From: Bifidobacterium aesculapii
GTDB lineage: Bacteria > Actinomycetota > Actinomycetes > Actinomycetales > Bifidobacteriaceae
NCBI RefSeq assembly: GCF_001417815.1
Contig: NZ_BCFK01000023.1
Location: 43,720 to 107,719 of the forward strand
DNA: 64,000 bases
Direction: 5' to 3'
Position numbers and translations under genes: made by a program. The notes under the pieces are model-generated. The model did not search any database. It was given only the letters and a program-made list of their open reading frames with translations, and was not told the origin of the DNA. Positions 63,332 through 64,000 of the stretch are shown piece by piece. The stretch's first letter is position 1, and each line of letters begins with the position of its first letter.

Positions 63332-63855
63332 GTATTTGGGGAAGGAGGTGATGGTACGTTGCCTTTGCCGCGCCGCCCTGCGCGGTCTCCTTGCAATGAT
63401 GATCCACATGATGTCTGCTCACACAACCAGTACTTCGATCGTCTGTGCACATGATGCGCGGCCCGGCGCATGCGCCGTACAGCCTTGCCGCGATCCGGTG
63501 AATTCACCACTGTTCGCTGTTCGGTTATCAGTTCGAAGGTGTTGCGCCTGCGGCCTTACGGCTTTCTGCGCTTCGTTGCGACCTGCCGGATTCCCGGCCG
63601 ATCTTGAACTCCGGCCTTCGTCTGCAAGTGTACCAAAAAACGAACATGGGTGGTATCTCGACACGCTGAAAATCCAATCGGCAGTAGTGATTGTGGCGTA
63701 GTTCAAAGTGAACATAACCGAACAATGTGACCGTTCCCATGTGCGGATGCGAGCGGAACGGGATGGCGCGACACGCCGATGTTGGACAACGGGCGAAAGT
63801 CATGTAATGTATCCACCTGTTGTCACTGACCGGCGCAAGCGGGTCAAGACCACAT
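63332..63855. other. Long untranslated region between ltaE and tRNA-His
   Basis: No convincing gene on either strand. Contains AAGGAGGTGATGG (63342-63354), the complement of a 16S 3'-end-like ATCACCTCC. A minus-strand leader transcript ending at the hairpin above could originate here, and an in-frame minus-strand ATGTGGATCATCATT (MWIII, 63409) begins an open stretch. Possibly a regulatory RNA; nothing recognised. Confidence 0.35.
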
Positions 63856-63932
63856 GGTGGCTATAGCTCAGTTGGTAGAGCATCTGATTGTGGTTCAGAA
63901 GGTCGCGTGTTCAAGCCACGTTAGCCACCCCA
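63856..63932 (+). tRNA. tRNA-His (anticodon GTG)
   Basis: Extra G-1 (63856) followed by GTGGCTA, D-arm GCTC/GAGC, anticodon loop TTGTGGT, T-arm with TTCAAGC, acceptor TAGCCAC, discriminator C and encoded CCA (63930-63932). G-1 with C73 is the tRNA-His identity pair. Confidence 0.95.
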
Positions 63933-63935
63933 CCA

Positions 63936-63960
63936 AGACCCCGAGGAATCCTCGGGGTCT
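63936..63960 (+). terminator. Intrinsic terminator of tRNA-His
   Basis: 10-bp stem AGACCCCGAG/CTCGGGGTCT, loop GAATC, followed by TTTCGTTTTC. Confidence 0.85.
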
Positions 63961-64000
63961 TTTCGTTTTCCGTACGGCACGTCCCTCTCCGCGCGATTCT

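Noticed and set aside
62192..63409. Threonine aldolase extended by 60 residues to ATG 63409
   Set aside because: The extension reads through the terminator-like hairpin and is basic low-complexity sequence absent from the family.
63336..63701. Plus-strand frame following a strong GGAGGTG site
   Set aside because: Cys/Ala/Arg-rich sequence without recognisable domain; kept only as part of the untranslated-region note.

Overview
The window is a high-GC actinobacterial chromosome segment whose gene content points to the genus Bifidobacterium. The pointers are a Pup-conjugation cluster (ARC ATPase, Dop, Pup, PafA) with no 20S proteasome genes in view, actinobacterial-type HU, sortase-assembled pili, lipoteichoic-acid synthase-like and lysyl-PG-synthase-like membrane proteins, and a mycobacterial-type LexA box. 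I do not assign a species.

Layout. 64-8974: pupylation cluster arc ... dop, a degenerate IMPase-like gene, pup, pafA, interrupted between arc and dop by a dispersed repeat and an ArsR regulator/MFS exporter pair. 9094-14631: HU, a large flippase-like membrane protein, purB, a Nif11-like small protein, a DUF4186 protein and tRNA-Arg. 14827-18289: a three-gene MacB-type ABC module. 18443-24193: a Dxs-family enzyme, an MDR oxidoreductase, purE-purK and a first Fur-family regulator. 24348-25240: second copy of the dispersed repeat. 25401-28173: a one-pilin/one-class-C-sortase pilus locus. 28331-34889: a zinc-starvation island with a Cys-rich protein, a Zur-like regulator, a ZinT-fused zinc-binding protein, six cysteine-poor paralogues of ribosomal proteins (L28, L33, S14, L31, L36, L32), an Rv0106-like CobW-family protein and a second metal-binding lipoprotein. 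Near-identical Zur-type operators lie throughout the island and also in front of the pilin gene. 35184-39082: LTA-synthase-like protein and an aldehyde dehydrogenase. 39393-43445 and 53316-59410: purine genes purD, purM, purF and purL, purC, purT. With purB and purEK most of the IMP pathway is in the window; the heads of the purF and purC units share a 19-nt sequence. 43589-46183: two-component system with a secreted protein. 46341-48467: SOS-type Y-family polymerase plus YolD. 48816-50313: HipBA-type toxin-antitoxin. 50294-52948: DNA glycosylase, beta-propeller lactonase, lipoprotein. 59625-63932: aminotransferase, glycosyltransferase, threonine aldolase, tRNA-His.

Between the genes there are at least three families of dispersed structured repeats: a ~0.5-0.6 kb element whose terminal hairpin is inverted between its two copies, a palindromic family built on CGCGATTTTsGTGCGC that includes one perfect 56-bp palindrome, and a three-hairpin element of about 70-90 nt with compensatory changes. 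The most interesting observations are the Zur-type operator upstream of the pilus genes, the inverted-tail repeat, and the apparent frameshift in the leader of the ZinT-fused zinc-binding protein. All homology calls come from reading motifs by eye; no database search was run.
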